DNA of 64,000 nt from Brachionus manjavacas (Eukaryota > Rotifera > Eurotatoria > Ploima > Brachionidae): NCBI GenBank assembly GCA_019054805.1, contig JAHQIY010000005.1:5191501-5255500 (forward strand), given 5' to 3'. Positions 19,760 through 31,000 of this stretch are shown piece after piece (position 1 is the stretch's first letter; every line of letters begins with the position of its first letter). The notes below the pieces were generated by a model. It was not told the origin of the DNA and did no database searches. It worked only from the letters and a program-made list of their open reading frames with translations. The translations under genes were made by a program, and so were the position numbers.

Positions 19760-20260
19760 AGTTTAAAAGTTCATATCCATCAATCTGAAAGGTATTCGAT
19801 TCTGTTAACCAACTCCCAGTTTTAAAAATGAAATCTGGTCTATTATTAAAGATTCTACATAAAATATGGAATTTTGTTTACCAACGATGTGGCATTATTA
19901 AAAAAACACATTAATTCTTCATTTAGCATAGATGAACTAAGCTGACTTCTTGCTTTATTGAGATGTCTACTGATTGTTGATCTCTATTCTGGCATCTCCA
20001 AGATGCCTCACTCTAGAATCCCCAACATCAGCTTTGACGACGACGAAGTTCTTTTTTCGAGATAAAACATATAAATCCTGAATTTGTTTGATAAAAAACT
20101 TTTTCAGCAATTGTTAAATCTGGACATATAAATAATTTTTATTAAATCCAGGGTATTTTTTATGAAGCTTTATTGCTTCGCCAAGAGCCTTTTCACAAGA
20201 TTCGACTGAATCCGTTTTTACGAAATTTTGAGCTTTGAAGAACACAAAGTTAAAACTAAT
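19760..20260 (-). pseudogene. LINE fragment: ORF1 C-terminus and start of the AP endonuclease, cut by piggyBac
   Basis: Reading down from 20250, VKTDSVESCEKALGEAIKLH, KKYPGFNKNYLYV and LTIAEK resemble a LINE ORF1 C-terminal region. Then ELMCFFNNATSLVNK, RPDFIFKTGSWLTESNTF and QIDGYELLNFN match the N-terminus of the APE endonuclease of CR1/Jockey-type ORF2 (NARSLxNK, ...ITETWL, ...xIDGY). Frames shift repeatedly. The sequence ends at the TTAA of the piggyBac insertion (19756), so piggyBac is the younger element. Confidence 0.65.
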
Positions 20261-20279
20261 ACTTACTTAGATTTAAAAA

Positions 20280-20520
20280 AATTAAATTGGAAAAACATTG
20301 ATAGGGAAGGTTGGAAGGCATCACCCCTTGGCTCAAATGTTCAGACATAATGGATCAAAAAGTCACAGTTATTATTTTAAATGACTGTACATGATTGACA
20401 AAATGAGGAACGAATGAGTGGAGGAAGTTGCCAAGAGAAGTGATTGAACCAACAACTATAAATGAGTTAATAAATAAACCCTTAAACAATTTAATCCAAG
20501 AGGTTTTCAGATAACTTTAA
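20280..20520 (+). pseudogene. LINE ORF2 tail fragment
   Basis: On the plus strand EWRKLPREVIEPTTINELIN, then KPLNNLIQEV, matches the standard LINE closing motif (WNxLPxEVVxAxTVNxFKxxLD). It is oriented opposite to the neighbouring LINE fragment and is only an end piece. Confidence 0.65.
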
Positions 20521-20529
20521 ATTAAATTT

Positions 20530-23500
20530 AAGAATTAAAATATCCCATGTTTTACCGTCATTTTTCATGAAAAATGTATGGTCATTATTCACATTACCGA
20601 TTAAGCAACTATCAAAATAAATAAATAAATTTGATAATGTTTTGATACTCACATTTTAAAATCTGTGCTTACTATTTATTTTCAAATTTTTAACAATTTA
20701 AATTTTAATTTATAAAAATTATTTTCAAATTTCAAAATAGAATTTAATCGATATTCTTGCTACTGACAAACTAAAATTTAAGCTCCATAATTTCAATTAA
20801 AATTCAACTATCGACCTTTTGGTTCCATTAAAAAAAAATTCGAAAATTCCATTAAAAAAGAAATTTTTATTGATTGGATATTTTTAAAATACTACAGCCT
20901 GAACTAGAATTTATGGTGTGAAACATTGGATTTATGTATAAAATTTGTGAAAACAAAACTAATCAACAAAAGACAATATCAAAAATCATTTCTTTTTAAA
21001 AAATTAAAGAATTGCTTACAATTTTATTTAGGGCATCAAAAATATTTTCGTCAATTTTTTAATTAAATAAAATATTTCGATAAATCAACAAATAAAGAGA
21101 GACTTTATTTTTTGAATTTTTTTTTGAAATTTTTTATTTCGAAATTATCCTAATATCTTCAATATTTTAAATTACAAAAAAATAAAATCACTAAAAAACA
21201 GAATTATGCTCCATGTCACTTTTTATGATTTATAAATTTTATTTTAATTTATTTTTTTAGACCATGTCATCAAAATGATACCTTATTTATTTGCTTATAT
21301 AAAAAAAATCTATATTATTATAAAAAACAAGAAAATTGTTAGTGTCAAATTTTCAAAGACATTTTTGGTAAATTTATTAAAATCGATTCATGGATATTTA
21401 TGATAAATTTTGCTTTTTGTAATTTTTAATTTGTATTGTTAAAGTCACAGTAGCTTTAAAAAAAAAGTTTTTTTTAGATTCAAAACATTTCTTTCTGTAT
21501 CAATTTAAATTCATCAAAATAAATTCGTTAATCGAATTTTGTTACTTTTATATTATTTTATTGAATTTTCAATATAAATATGTCGTTTATTTATTTGCAA
21601 ATTAATAAAATTTCTATTTTTTTTATCTATTCAAAAAGATTAAGAAAAAAAATGATTTTTTTAAACATTTTATTAATAAGAATTTTATGCATGAAAAAAT
21701 TTAAGAATACAAACTGCTAGATTATTTATGGCTAAAATGAGACTTTTGGAGCTTTTCCTGAATAAATATTCATTAAAATTGATATTTTCGTGATAAGTAA
21801 ATTTATTCTTTTGTATTACAAATCTTTTAATAGGTATCTTTATTAAGAAGATGACTTCTGACAAAATTCTGATCGTAAAAAAATACTTTATTTTAAAACC
21901 CAATAATATTTTTAAGATAAAAATTATTCTTTAATTAATTTTTGTTTTTTTTTCATCAATTTCAATGCATTTTTGATAAATATTTGCGCTTATTTCTTAT
22001 ATTCATTAATCTTGTCTTTCAACAAGATAAACTAAACACGCTTGCAATTTATCACAGATCGTCAAAAGAGTCAAAAATTAATTGATGAATATTATTTTAT
22101 TTTTATTTCTTTGTGTAAAAGATCTTTAACAGGTTCTTAAATTTAAATGTAAAATTTTTTGAAAAAAAAATTTCTGACCGATGTGAAAGTAATATTGGGC
22201 TTAATAATTTAATAATTTATTTTAAATAAAATTAAGAAGTAAAATAGTAATATTTTTATTAATATTTATTATTATTATTAAGATTATAATTGTTATAAGT
22301 TCATTACATAGTCTTTTATTGAAATTATTAACGTTGCATTCCATAATATGAATCCCTCATAGTTACGAAATGTAAATTAAGTGCATACACTTCTCATTTT
22401 TAATTAATATAATTAGATATAATAGACATGTATTAGATTCATAGTTACACATAACAGACAAAGTTAAAAACTCATATAATGGCAAATGGGTTTAACCACA
22501 CAACTTTTTTTTTTAAAATTAATTATAAATATTTATTCAGATGATCTAAAATTTTAAAATATGATAAAAAGTGACCTATTGTAAAAAGCTTAATATTAAT
22601 TATTCATTTTTATTTTTGATTTTTTTTTGCATTTTTTAATAGAACATACCACATTTCCAATATCAAAAGTAAAAACACATTGTTGCGGTTTTGTGAAGTT
22701 CGTTTAAATTCGATCATTTCAATTCAGAAAAACTTGAATAACTTTTTTTCTAAAAGAGATAATTTAGTTCCCAAAAATGTTTTATTTTAAGAAAATTTGC
22801 TTAATACAGGAAAATAAGTTTGCAAAAATCTCTGCAATGTTCTCAATAATATTTCATTCAAGATTCCTTTCTAATAATCTTCACTTATCCAGATAAGTCG
22901 GTGCCCTTTTTTATCTGACAATTTTCAGTTGCATTATAAAATATGGAATGGTAATATTCTATTTTTTGCCAAATGGACTAGATAACGGTCATACTTGTAA
23001 GTTGATATTTTAGGTCTTCCAGATCTTGGACGATCATGTTATGTATTTCAATAACTAATTATTATATGCCTTAAAAAATTAAATTTTTTTTTGGATTTAA
23101 AAAGAAATTGAATAATCCAAAAGCATAAAAAATTTTGAATTATTTTGGTTTTTTTAACTTGATTTTGGTTAAATTTAAAAAAAATAATAAACGATTTGAA
23201 TTATAAATAGAGCTTTTTAACATTCGATGTCTTGTTTTAAAATACCATGTAAATTCTATTTTTTACTTTTTAAGTCTTTTTAAATTTTCCTTTTTTTCTT
23301 TTTCATAGTCTTTTGTTGTTTATTTTAAAAAAAATTTTTTTGAAGATTAGTAATAATAATTTAGGAGATCTGCTTCAACATGCTTGTCCGGGTGATAAAA
23401 AAATCCTTTTTTTACTTTGCAATTTTAAAATTATTGATTTTTATTTATTTTAATTAATCAAATAATTTATTGAATAAAATTTTTAATTTTTATAAAGAAA

Positions 23501-24106
23501 GGTGTTAAAAATTCTAAATAATTAAAAAATTTAGAGCTTCTATGTTCTGATAGTTCTCCTTCGCTAATTCAATGTCAGTACAATGCAAAAAATCCTAATT
23601 AAAGATTTCCAAGCATAGACATAGCAAGAAGAAATAATGTAATTTAAAAACAATAACAAATAAATTTTTTCATATTCTCAAATATTTTAAAATAAATAGG
23701 CATTAGAATAAATAAATGATCATTGTATGCTCTAAATTTCAAAAAAATAACATTTATTTTTTTTTGACGCATACAGAGTCTGGTCAAGTTATAAGAGATT
23801 TTTACGAAATTAGATTTTTAATCGAAGCAAAAATATTTTTACTATTAATATAAATGTTTTTATTTAATCAAGGATTTTGTTGAAGAGGGCAATGGCGATT
23901 GTTTAAATTTATTAGGTTTAGATTACTTAAGGTCCTCATCGATATTATATAATATGATTAATATTTTCCCTTTCTCTTAGAATTCTATTCATTATATAAA
24001 TTTTTTTTTAATTCGAACAGATTTATATAACTTTTAAATAAATTTTTATGGTTTTGTGAAGTTCAGTACAAAAGAACACAACAAAATTATAAAATAATTT
24101 ATAAAA
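20530..24106. other. Gene-free A+T-rich DNA
   Basis: No conserved coding segment, tRNA or delimited transposon was recognised. The sequence is dominated by A/T runs. A small TTA/ATT microsatellite-like patch lies at 22258-22280. It may contain decayed repeats or distal regulatory DNA. Confidence 0.4.
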
Positions 24107-24296
24107 TTAGTTCCGTAGATTCAACATGGTGCAACATTCCGAGTTGCATCAAGTGTAAAAGTTTGATAATGATGTGAAAATCTCTGCGAAATTCACAAAG
24201 CTAGAATATAAATTTTTGAAAAATTTGCAGAGTTTAACAGACCTTGATATTTGATGCAACCTTGAAAAATGCACCATGTCGCAATTACGGAGCTAA
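24107..24296. mobile_element. Foldback MITE, about 190 bp
   Basis: The left arm 24107-24156 (TTAGTTCCGTAGATTCAAC, ATGGTGCAACATTCCGAG, TTGCATCAA) pairs with the right arm 24251-24296 (reverse complement begins TTAGCTCCGTAATTGCGAC, ATGGTGCATTTTTCAAGG, TTGCATCAA). The arms are about 46-50 bp and roughly 75 per cent alike by eye. No coding content is present, and the flanks (AAA...TTT) do not show a clear target duplication. Confidence 0.7.
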
Positions 24297-24637
24297 TTTC
24301 AAACTTTAAAAAAAAGTTATTCAATTTTTTTTCATTTTTTTCTGTTTTTCCATTATCTTGTAGTAGAAGTAATAAATAAAGCAGTGACCCAGAGGTACCT
24401 GGGTGAATATAGGTTATAAGGCTACATTGTATCAGCACTTGAATTTGACATGATACGTAGTGAATTTGAAAAAGGCAATTTTTATTTTTATAGAATATTT
24501 TTAAGTCATCAAGTGAGTGATGTCTAGATTAAAAAAAAACGAAAAACACATCTACAGTTAGTTGTCTCAATAAAAAGAATTTTTTTTAGAATTTAGAATT
24601 TTTTTATTAAAATTTCTTTGACTTAACAATACATTCT

Positions 24638-24938
24638 GGGAGCCCGTATACCCGAATGGTTTGCGTGTTAGTCATGCAAGCAGAGGATCGAGAGTTCAAA
24701 ATCCACTGAGGGTGGAAAAATCTTTAAAATATCTCTGCAATACGGGGCGAATGTTTAAACCTCTTTCATCATAAAAATAGGGACACCAGTTTCGACTGGA
24801 TAATAATTGCGGTGTAGATGATCAACTCGATAGAGTAACCTCTGTTTCAGATCGGAGCCGTTGCTCAAAAAGATACTGGAGGAGATGAGCGCCCTCCATT
24901 ATCCACTAGGATAGAATTGGGACAATTATTATATTATT
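24638..24938 (+). mobile_element. tRNA-derived SINE, full length, with 15 bp target duplication
   Basis: A perfect 15 bp direct repeat TTAACAATACATTCT flanks the element (24623-24637 and 24939-24953). The 5' part looks like a tRNA: an A-box-like TACCCGAATGG (24649-24659) and a B-box-like GAGTTCAAAATCC (24692-24704) with suitable spacing, most like a class II (Leu/Ser) tRNA. A non-tRNA body follows (CAGATCGGAGCCGTTGCTCA; TTATCCACTAGGATAG) and a short A/T 3' tail (ATTATTATATTATT). It would be transcribed by RNA polymerase III and mobilised by a LINE. A truncated relative lies at 13725-13845. Confidence 0.9.
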
Positions 24939-24953
24939 TTAACAATACATTCT

Positions 24954-27900
24954 ACATTTGTGTTATTCAAGTTGTGTGCTCATGAAGAAATGACTGTGTG
25001 ATAGTAAGGAGGACATTTTGAAAATACATGATTATCTAATTCATTATTAAAAAATAATACTTTATCTAAAATTGTATCAAATTATTTAAATTTTTAAGAC
25101 CCAGAGTAAATAAAAATTCAGAAAAGATTTAAAACTTAAAATAAAAAAATGCATGCTCAACTTAAAATAATTCTTTTCTTTATTTGGTTTTGATAACTTT
25201 TAAATTTTAAAAATTGCCGATTTTATAAATGGGTAAAATATTTTGACTTAATTCAGTTGATGGGGTAAAATTTTGAGTGAAATGAAAATTTATTAAGCTC
25301 TTTTACCTCGAAATTTTATCCTATTAAAGATTTATCAATAAATATTTTTAAAATTTTTCCTAGTATAATTCTTGTGTAAGGTTCATAACAATACAATAAC
25401 ATAACATTTAATAAACAAAATTAAAAAATAATGTTTAAAATACTATTTGGTATGAAATTAAATGTTTATCAGAATTTAAAATTGATTCTTTAATTAATTA
25501 GGTTTTAAAGTCATTTTTTGGAAATAATTTCATAAAGACTGACAACAACAAATTATTTTGATCTAATATTTTTTAGTAAATAAGGCATTTTCTTTTTTTA
25601 AATATTTTTATGGAACATATAAAATGAATTTCAAAGTTGCCGTTCTTTTTATACATTTAATTACTCCATCAGATAAATTAAAAAGATGAATCAGAAGTCA
25701 ACTCTAGACGAAGGATCTTACTACTCAATCATTCTGAATTATTGATTCTGTAAAATTTTTATTCAATGTATCCATATTTAATTCAAATTATTTTCTTCAT
25801 TGAATTCCTTGGAGATATCTTAGATATCAATAATAAGATTATCACCAAAATTGTTTCTTAATTCTAGTTTTATTTAATCTTTTTTATCGAAATAGTTCTA
25901 AAAGCAAGAATAATACCTAAGGTTAAATTAGAATTAAAAATTTTTTAGTATTAAGAATATTTTCAAGATTTATTTAAATATCTTTAATTCGTCAAATTAA
26001 TATATATTTTGATTTAAAACTAATTAAAATTAAACGAAACCAAAATTTTCAATTAAATTTTTAGTTTATTTATTCCAAAAATATAAATTTAATTAATTTT
26101 TTCTAATGATATTTAAAGCTTCGAATTCTCTTTATAAAGGTGATTCTTTTTAAATTAAAAAATTAAAATATAATTTTAATTTATCAAGACGCTTGGCCGT
26201 AATTTTTTGCCTTAAGAAAATTTAACTTTAACTTTTGGTTTCATTTTATCTCATATCCATTTAAATTCATTTTCAGCTATGAATTTCATTTTTTATTTTA
26301 ATTTTACTTTAAAATCTTTAAAAACACACTGATCAGTGTTTTTTTTTAAATGCTTTGAAAGGTATTAGGATGAATAAAGCCAAAAATATTTTATCAAAGT
26401 GGTTTGATGGTTCGAAGAACAGAATTGTTATTATCTTTTGAATTATGTTCCTTCAACTAAATAAGATCCTTGTTACGTTGATCAGGAATGCAAAACTAAA
26501 CCAAGAACAAAAAATAAAGACAAAAAATGGTTTTCTAATCGTCTAGGTAATTTCGAATTTCAAATTTTTTCTTTCAAACAGTTTTATTAGGACTAAAATA
26601 TAATTTTAATTTATCTTTGCTTTTTCCGAAACAATTTAAGCTCAAAAATGATTAGCCATAAAAAATTTGACTTTCTATAATTGGGATTTATTAATTTATA
26701 TTAGTTTTGCTGATTGAAATAATTTTATCCTTTAATTAAAATAAACTGATATAATGAAATTAATTTTTTTTATTTCGTGATATTAATCTGTTTTTAGCAT
26801 GCATGGCAAAATTTTCGAAGGTCTGAAATATTGTTATCTCATCTAATTCAAAGTGTTAGATTTCAAATTTCAAATTTTAAACTATAACAAGTTGATTTGG
26901 TTAGCAATACTTATCCTTGGAAATTTCAATGGCACTTAATAATCTAACTTTAGAAAATAATTATTTTTCGCGAGTGTTTTTGTATCAAATACATTTTCTA
27001 ATCAACGCGAGCCGATTTTATAGTTAATTAAATATTATTAGTAATTTTCTTAAATGTGCTTGATAAAGACCAAATGAAGAGTTTGATTAGATCTGAAGCT
27101 CTTGAAGGTTCAATAAGCCTGTAATTGGAATTGTGTTAATTTAAAAAGAGGAAATAATTAAGTGAAATTCGATTCAGTTTTCATCATGAACCGAATCTAA
27201 TCTATTTTTATTAGAAAATTTGCACTAACGCACGGAATACTGCCCAATTATTTTTTTTCAGAGTTTATCATTTTAAAAAATTGCCAAAATTTAAATTTTT
27301 CCTTTTAGCTTCAATTTTATTATGGAGGTTTACAATTAAACCGATTAATGAAAATTAAATCAAAATAAGCTTATTATATTAGAAATTTTTCAGCTATCTA
27401 GAAAATCAAGAAATCTTTAATACTATTCACGAATAGATAATTAATTGAAATATATTAAAAAAAAGAATCGAACAATATTTATAAAATCAACTTGAATAGA
27501 TCTTTTTCATTCTATGAATAATTTAAAATTAATTTTTAAATTTAAAAATTTAACCAGGACTTTTTTTTTAATTAAATTTATTTCAAATGTACCACTTCTA
27601 CCAGGAAATTAAGATAAAAAAATCTAATTAGATATTTTTTTATCAAATTAATAGATACTTTGATCAAGATTTAAATTCAATTGTCTTGAAGGTTTTTCAA
27701 TTATATGTCAAATTAATGAAATTGAGTCAAATAAGCCAGTTTGTAAATGACATTGAATTTGAATTTTATAATAAACAATTTATTTCCTCGATTATTTTTA
27801 ATAAATTTTGTGTTAACCGTGAAATTTTCAGAACTGTAATCATTTGATAATCATAACTGACTTCGTGTTTTATCATAATTATAAAATTTTTAGTTCCTTA

Positions 27901-28073
27901 TAACAAATAAAGCACGGAACATTATTAAATATAAGAAGTTAATCTTTTAGTTTTTATAAGAGGTGTCTTTTTTAAAATAGATTTCAAAGAACATTTTTTT
28001 TTCAAAGAATATTTTTATGTTTTTTTAGATTTTAGGTTTATTTATCTGTATACATGAAAAATCTCAAAATAAA
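24954..28073. other. Gene-free A+T-rich DNA upstream of the GPCR
   Basis: No coding exon or delimited repeat was recognised. This is the presumed 5' flank of the GPCR gene at 28074 and may hold its promoter or untranslated exons; none could be pinpointed. Confidence 0.4.
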
Positions 28074-31000
28074 ATGATCAATTCAAATGATACTCGATTT
28101 ATGATATTGCAAATTTTCAATACAGTTGAACCATACTATATAACATTATTGGTAGTTGTTGGACTTATCGGAAATTCTATATCATTAACTCTTTTTCTAT
28201 CCACAAAATTAAGGTAAATTTATATTTAAAATTAACGCAACAATTTTTTTTTTTATTAATAATTTGTATTTAATTAAGTGAAACATATTTTTTTAGTAGT
28301 GATTACTAAAAAAAATTTATATTAAAAAGTCTGATTTAAACTTAAAGCCAAAAAAGGCTTCAAAAGACGCATAAATGAAACGAACTTCTGGACTTTATTG
28401 TGTTATATTTTTTTTTTCTAAATACTGAATCAAGTTTACAGAGTTTCAAATACCTTATACTTAAAGTGATAAAATATATAAATAATTAAATATAAGATAA
28501 TAATTTAAATGTCTAAAAATTTATTCAAAAAAAAATTTTGTAAAATTAATTTAAAAAAATTTAAAAAAACAACTAAGCCGGACAATTTTGTTTGCTATTT
28601 ACTTGTCTTTATCAAACTTTTATCTTAAATTTTCAAAGAGATAACAAAACGAAATTTTGGCAGGCAAAATTTCAATATTTGCTATTGCAATGTATGCACC
28701 ATTGACTTGTTGGAAATTCTTGTACCTTTTTCATTAATTGTAAGAAATTTTTAACAGAAGAGTTAATTAAAAATTATTAAAAAGTCTATAAAAGTTAGAC
28801 TCTCAATTGCATTGAGTTTTTCTTTGGTTTATGATATTCTCAATGGAACAGAAATTTTTAATCGAACTGTATCCTTTTTTGATTTTAATTTTTTTGAAGA
28901 CATTCTTTTTAATTAGAAATTTTTTTATTCGAAAGAATTCATTTTTCTCAAGCTTAATTAACTAAAATTGAATCAGAAAACAGCAAAAAAATTAATTACA
29001 TTATCTTGAGATTAACTGGTCACATAATGAATTTTATCAAGTATTGAAATTTCTTAATAGTCAATATTTTTAAAAAAAATTTCATTCTCTTAAAGATTAT
29101 TTACAATTACGATTGTAATTTAATTTTAAATGCTTTAAATTTTTTTTACACAACTAACTTTTTATTAATTGTTTTTATATAATTAAATTCCTTTTATTCG
29201 TTAGGCTAAAAAGAAGGGTAATACCCATTCTGCACAGCCTAAGGGTTAACCTCCAAGTATTTAATTAAATAAATAAAACATATTCCAGAATATAATCTCA
29301 ATTGATTTTTTATAATAGAAGAAATTTGGATGATTTTTATTTTTTTTATTTTTTTTTGAATAAATTTAATTATATGGTATAGGAAATTAAAAGAATTAAG
29401 CTTTCAATAAAAATTTCTTTAATTTAAATTTTTTTGTAGTAATTTTAAGAATTCAGCACATAAGGTTAAACTAGCAGACCTAAAAGAGAAAAATATCGTT
29501 TCATTTTAGAAATTCTAAGTTCCTAATTAAAAACTAAAAAATAATTATAAGCTAATTAAATATCATTTAAATGCTATTATATGATATTATTGTCATTTAC
29601 CAAATTTGACATTTTTTAAAAATTTATTTAGATGATCTATTCATTAATTTAAGAGAAGCGATTTCAAATTAAATTTTAAAGAAAAAATTCTTTTATAGTC
29701 AATGTCAAAATCATTTAATGATCAGGAAAATTAAATAAATTAAATTTTTTAATTTAGAAACCGCGAGTCGCACATTATTTTATCAGCATTAGCTGTAGTC
29801 GATAATGGATTCTTAATTTCCCTTTTCATTGTCAATTTGAAACATTTCCAATTTGATTTATTCAACAACAACAGAATAGTATGCAAATCAACCGTCTACT
29901 TTGCTTACGTATTTAGCTTTTTATCAATTTGGTATTTATACTTCTTTAATAATCAAGAAAATTATCGAAAGTGTTATCAAGTAAAAAAAAAATGTAATTA
30001 TTTTATTTAAAAGCGATATTTTTTAATGTTTCTATTTTACCCTTAAACAAAAAAAAATTTAAAGTAACCTAATGTTTAAAAAAAAATCAGAATGATTTGT
30101 GGTCTTGTATTCTGAATGCGTATGAATTTTAAATCATTTCATATTTTATATTTATTTTCAATAGTTCTAAGAAGAGAAAAGAGTCTAGGATTGTCTCAGT
30201 GAAATAATCCAAGGTTGCTGTTGGTCAAGTTGTTTTCTATCTTTGACAAACATGATAGAAATGAGTCTTTTTATCATAAATAATAAAAAAATTCAAAAAA
30301 TATTTTAATTGGCATATAATTATTACCTGTGTTTATTTTATGCAAAAAAAAAACTAAAATACTGAATTTGGAACAAAATTTTTTATTCATTACTTTTTAT
30401 TAGAAATATAAAGTACTAATTATCTAAATAGAACAAAAAAATAAAAATAAAAACAGAATATATTTTTTAAGGACAAAAAAATCAAATTCTCTATCGAGGC
30501 ATTTTTTAGCATCCTCCAAGGAGCGAAAACTGCAGAAAAGAAAATAACTTTTACCTTTTCCTCTAGTTTTTCCTTTAGTATTAGCTTCAAAGGCCTGATC
30601 TTGAGATATGTTATTAGGAATTTCTTCAATTACAGGAATTTTTTTTTTAATTCCCGAGTTATTTTAAAAATTCATTTATTTATTTGATTAACTATATCGA
30701 ACTAGAGATAAGGCTACATTGGTTTATATAAAAATAAAATCAAAAGTGTTAATTTTATAAACAAAAAATGAAAGATAAAAAATTTCAAAGTGGCAATTTT
30801 TTTGAACATTATAGGATTAATTAATAAATAATTTAGGTTTTTTGATTGTATAAGAGTTTCATTTCAATCAATAATGTATTTCTAAATTAAAATAGTGATC
30901 AATTCAAATGTAATTGACATTAATTACAAAAAAACTAAAATGTTTTAATTTTGTTCCTAATTCAGTATTTTAGTTTTTAAATTGCATTTTATTGTTATTT

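Noticed and set aside
24638..24720. A functional tRNA gene
   Set aside because: The A and B boxes are present but the acceptor stem does not close and the B box is imperfect; target duplications show it is a SINE head.
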